A DNA stretch of 43,301 nt from Rickettsiales bacterium (GTDB lineage: Bacteria; Pseudomonadota; Alphaproteobacteria; Rickettsiales; JABIRX01). The position numbers were made by a program, and so were the translations under genes. The notes below the pieces were generated by a model. That model worked only from the letters and a program-made list of their open reading frames with translations, did no database searches and was not told the origin of the DNA. This document shows, one piece after another, positions 41,587-43,301 of this stretch (position 1 is the first letter of the stretch; each line of letters starts with the position of its first letter). The DNA lies in assembly GCA_018659145.1 (NCBI GenBank), contig JABJNB010000020.1, positions 1 to 43,301 of the forward strand, in the 5' to 3' direction.

Positions 41587-41841
41587 ATGTCTACCCAAGA
41601 TAATACAACATCCGAGCACAACGCAATGTCAGAATATTCAGTTACAGATATTTTGCAAGCTCACGATATCCTAATTTCAGTATTAGTTGGTAAAATGATC
41701 GGCATCACTAAAAATCCAAGACAAATGGTTGGAATCATCAGGGAAATGGTGGATATGCAAGATGTAGATAATAACGTGAAAAGCTATGTAAACTTACTTC
41801 TTTCTCCCGTAGAAGAAGCATTAGCTGACGAAGCTAAGTAG
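41587..41841 (+). CDS. Small conserved-looking protein ahead of hslV, unknown
   Basis: The 84-residue acidic protein has a polar start (MSTQDNTTSEHNAMSEYSVT) and two or three predicted helices (ILQAHDILISVLVGKMIGI, RQMVGIIREMVDMQDV). It has no signal, membrane segment or known motif. TATAAT lies at 41578-41583, directly before the first ATG. If that is the -10 box, the true start would be the ATG at 41626, giving 71 residues. It is 96 bases upstream of hslV on the same strand. Confidence 0.6.
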   Translation: MSTQDNTTSEHNAMSEYSVTDILQAHDILISVLVGKMIGITKNPRQMVGIIREMVDMQDVDNNVKSYVNLLLSPVEEALADEAK

Positions 41842-41937
41842 TAGTTTTTATACTCGCTGCTTTTAATCTTTCAATTTAACAATCTATCTTATAAATAGAT
41901 ATGGCTTTTTTAATTCAGAATATGAGGTTTGATTTTT

Positions 41938-42486
41938 ATGTTTACACATAATCCAAATACAATCTATGGAACGACAATATTGTCAGTCCGAAAAGGTAGC
42001 GAGGTAGTTATTGTCGGTGATGGACAAGTATCACTAGGTAACACGGTCATGAAAGCTACTGCCAAAAAAATTCGCAAAATTGGCGATGGTTCTATTGTAG
42101 GTGGATTTGCTGGAGCTACAGCTGATGCATTTACATTATTTGAACGCCTAGAAGCTAAATTAGACAAACATCCAAAGCAACTAACCCGTGCCTGCGTTGA
42201 GCTAGCTAAGGATTGGCGCATGGATAAATATTTAAGAAAATTAGAAGCAATGATGATTGTGGTAGATAAAGATGTATCACTTATATTATCTGGTACCGGT
42301 GATGTAATTGAGCCAGAAGATGGTATCGTAGCTATTGGATCAGGTGGTAATTTTGCTTTATCTGCAGCAAGAGCACTAGCAACGCAAGAAAGTCTGTCAG
42401 CAGAAGAAATATGCCGGATATCAATGAAAATCGCGTCGGATATTTGTGTATTTACTAACAACAATCTCGTTTTAGAGAAGTTATAA
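41938..42486 (+). CDS. hslV: ATP-dependent protease peptidase subunit HslV
   Basis: HslV is the threonine peptidase of the HslVU (ClpQY) protease. From ATG 41938 the protein has 182 residues with an eleven-residue pro-segment before GTTILSV; the catalytic Thr would be T12. [18 protein letters not shown] is the typical first strand and lysine region, and [15 protein letters not shown] is the conserved C-terminal part. ATG 41938 is preferred over TTG 41929 because GAGGT ends nine bases before it. Alphaproteobacterial HslV often has such an extension. hslU begins 18 bases downstream. Confidence 0.95.
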   Translation: MFTHNPNTIYGTTILSVRKGSEVVIVGDGQVSLGNTVMKATAKKIRKIGDGSIVGGFAGATADAFTLFERLEAKLDKHPKQLTRACVELAKDWRMDKYLRKLEAMMIVVDKDVSLILSGTGDVIEPEDGIVAIGSGGNFALSAARALATQESLSAEEICRISMKIASDICVFTNNNLVLEKL

Positions 42487-42504
42487 AACTTAAAAAAAGA
42501 AGAT

Positions 42505-43301
42505 ATGTCATTAAATGAGCAGCTAACACCAGAAAAAATTGTAAAAGAACTCGATAAATATATTATTGGCCAGAAGGAAGCAAAGAAAGCTGTTGCTGTT
42601 GCACTAAGAAATCGCTGGCGCCGCAAACAATTATCACCAGATTTGCAAGAAGAAGTCATGCCTAGAAACATCCTAATGAAAGGCCCAACAGGTGTTGGAA
42701 AAACTGAAATCGCAAGAAGATTGTCAAAATTAGTGGAAGCTCCTTTCGCAAAAGTGGAAGCTACTAAATTTACTGAAGTAGGTTATGTTGGACGTGATGT
42801 TGAGTCAATAATTCGAGATTTAATAGAAGTATCTATCAATCAGCAAAAACTATCTCATCAAGACTCGGTCAAAGAAAAAGCGCAAGAAAAAGCTATGAAA
42901 AGGATCTTGGACATAATCACTGGTCCTACAGCATCAAGCGAAACTAGAGATCAATTTAAAGCCAAAATTCTAGATGGTTCGATGGATAGTAAAGAGATTG
43001 ATATAGAAGTAAGAGAACAAAAACAACCAATATCACCAATTGACTTAGGTGGCGCCGGAGGCTCTTCAATGGGTGTAATCAACTTAAGTGATATGCTAGG
43101 AAAAGCCCTAACTAGTGATAAGAAGAAACTTAAAAAACTGACAATAAAAGAAGCCTTAGAAACTGTAACCGTTGAGGAAGCTGAGAATTTATCTGATGAA
43201 GACTCTCTTATTAAGCTAGCTATCTCCTCTGTTGAAAATGAAGGTATAGTATTTATTGATGAAATTGATAAAATAGCTGTACGTAACGGCAGCAATTCTG
43301 G
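42505..43301 (+). CDS. hslU: HslU unfoldase ATPase, 5' part (runs off the window)
   Basis: The first 265 codons of the HslVU ATPase are present, open to the right edge. Visible parts are MSLNEQLTPEKIVKELDKYI, Walker A GPTGVGKT (60-67), the pore loop GYVG (93-96), the inserted I-domain (about 110-230, charged and helical), and Walker B IVFIDEID near the edge. HslU unfolds substrates and feeds them to HslV. The ATG at 42505 fits the family start. Confidence 0.95.
   Translation, partial: MSLNEQLTPEKIVKELDKYIIGQKEAKKAVAVALRNRWRRKQLSPDLQEEVMPRNILMKGPTGVGKTEIARRLSKLVEAPFAKVEATKFTEVGYVGRDVESIIRDLIEVSINQQKLSHQDSVKEKAQEKAMKRILDIITGPTASSETRDQFKAKILDGSMDSKEIDIEVREQKQPISPIDLGGAGGSSMGVINLSDMLGKALTSDKKKLKKLTIKEALETVTVEEAENLSDEDSLIKLAISSVENEGIVFIDEIDKIAVRNGSNS

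Noticed and set aside
41882-41900. Terminator or operator before hslV (arms ATCTAT/ATAGAT)
   Set aside because: A six-base AT-only stem with a seven-base loop is expected by chance in AT-rich DNA and no heat-shock promoter could be matched with confidence.
41964-42671. Minus-strand open frame of 235 codons opposite hslV/hslU
   Set aside because: It lies entirely antisense to two clear housekeeping genes, is Ser-rich as an antisense reading would be, and has no motif of its own.

Overview
The window is AT-rich DNA that looks like the chromosome of an alphaproteobacterium, most likely of the Rickettsiales or a near relative. The grounds are indirect: alphaproteobacterial versions of Coq7, Der (first G4 motif NKAE), HslV (short pro-segment before the catalytic Thr) and MutL (endonuclease type), a YfgM-BamB-Der gene string, and GC-rich palindromic repeats, one cluster of which lies in frame inside a protein gene, as Rickettsia palindromic elements do. 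No rRNA, phage or insertion sequence with a transposase was seen.

Region 1 (1-5690) is an accessory region: a small lipoprotein gene, then two related gene blocks. Block A (about 831-2418) has a Sel1/TPR-like membrane protein gene overlapping a small two-helix membrane protein gene. It is followed by a secreted protein of unknown family and a broken lipase-like piece ending in a GC-rich repeat cluster (3786-4249). Block B (about 4264-5690) keeps the 5' and 3' ends of the block A Sel1 gene, but the middle is replaced by different small genes. It ends in a second copy of the small two-helix gene, which overlaps the next gene by ATGA.

Region 2 (5687-22039) is a large RTX locus with its type I secretion genes. 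The RTX material is in two open frames (5687-7987 and 8038-16902) carrying LysM, RTX, two LamG-like and several cadherin-like modules; it looks interrupted about once. Downstream are an outer-membrane beta-barrel protein, a TolC-type channel, a PrtD-type ABC exporter and an HlyD-type adaptor, closely packed and all on the plus strand. Export of the RTX product by this apparatus is inferred from position and family.

Region 3 (22040-23107) holds hairpin repeats, including a 108-bp near-perfect direct duplication, and two tRNA genes: Ala(UGC) on the minus strand and a CAU tRNA on the plus strand.

Region 4 (23108-43301) is mostly housekeeping: coq7; an RND adaptor and pump; murJ; rmuC and uvrD on the minus strand; an AsmA-family gene; a yfgM-like gene, bamB and der overlapping or adjacent; mutL on the minus strand; a small conserved-looking gene; hslV; and hslU, which runs off the right edge. 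Intergenic gaps here carry more short hairpin repeats.

The observations most worth a second look are the mosaic conserved-variable-conserved-variable layout of blocks A and B, the small two-helix gene coupled to the RTX gene, and the palindromic repeat cluster kept in frame in the RTX gene.
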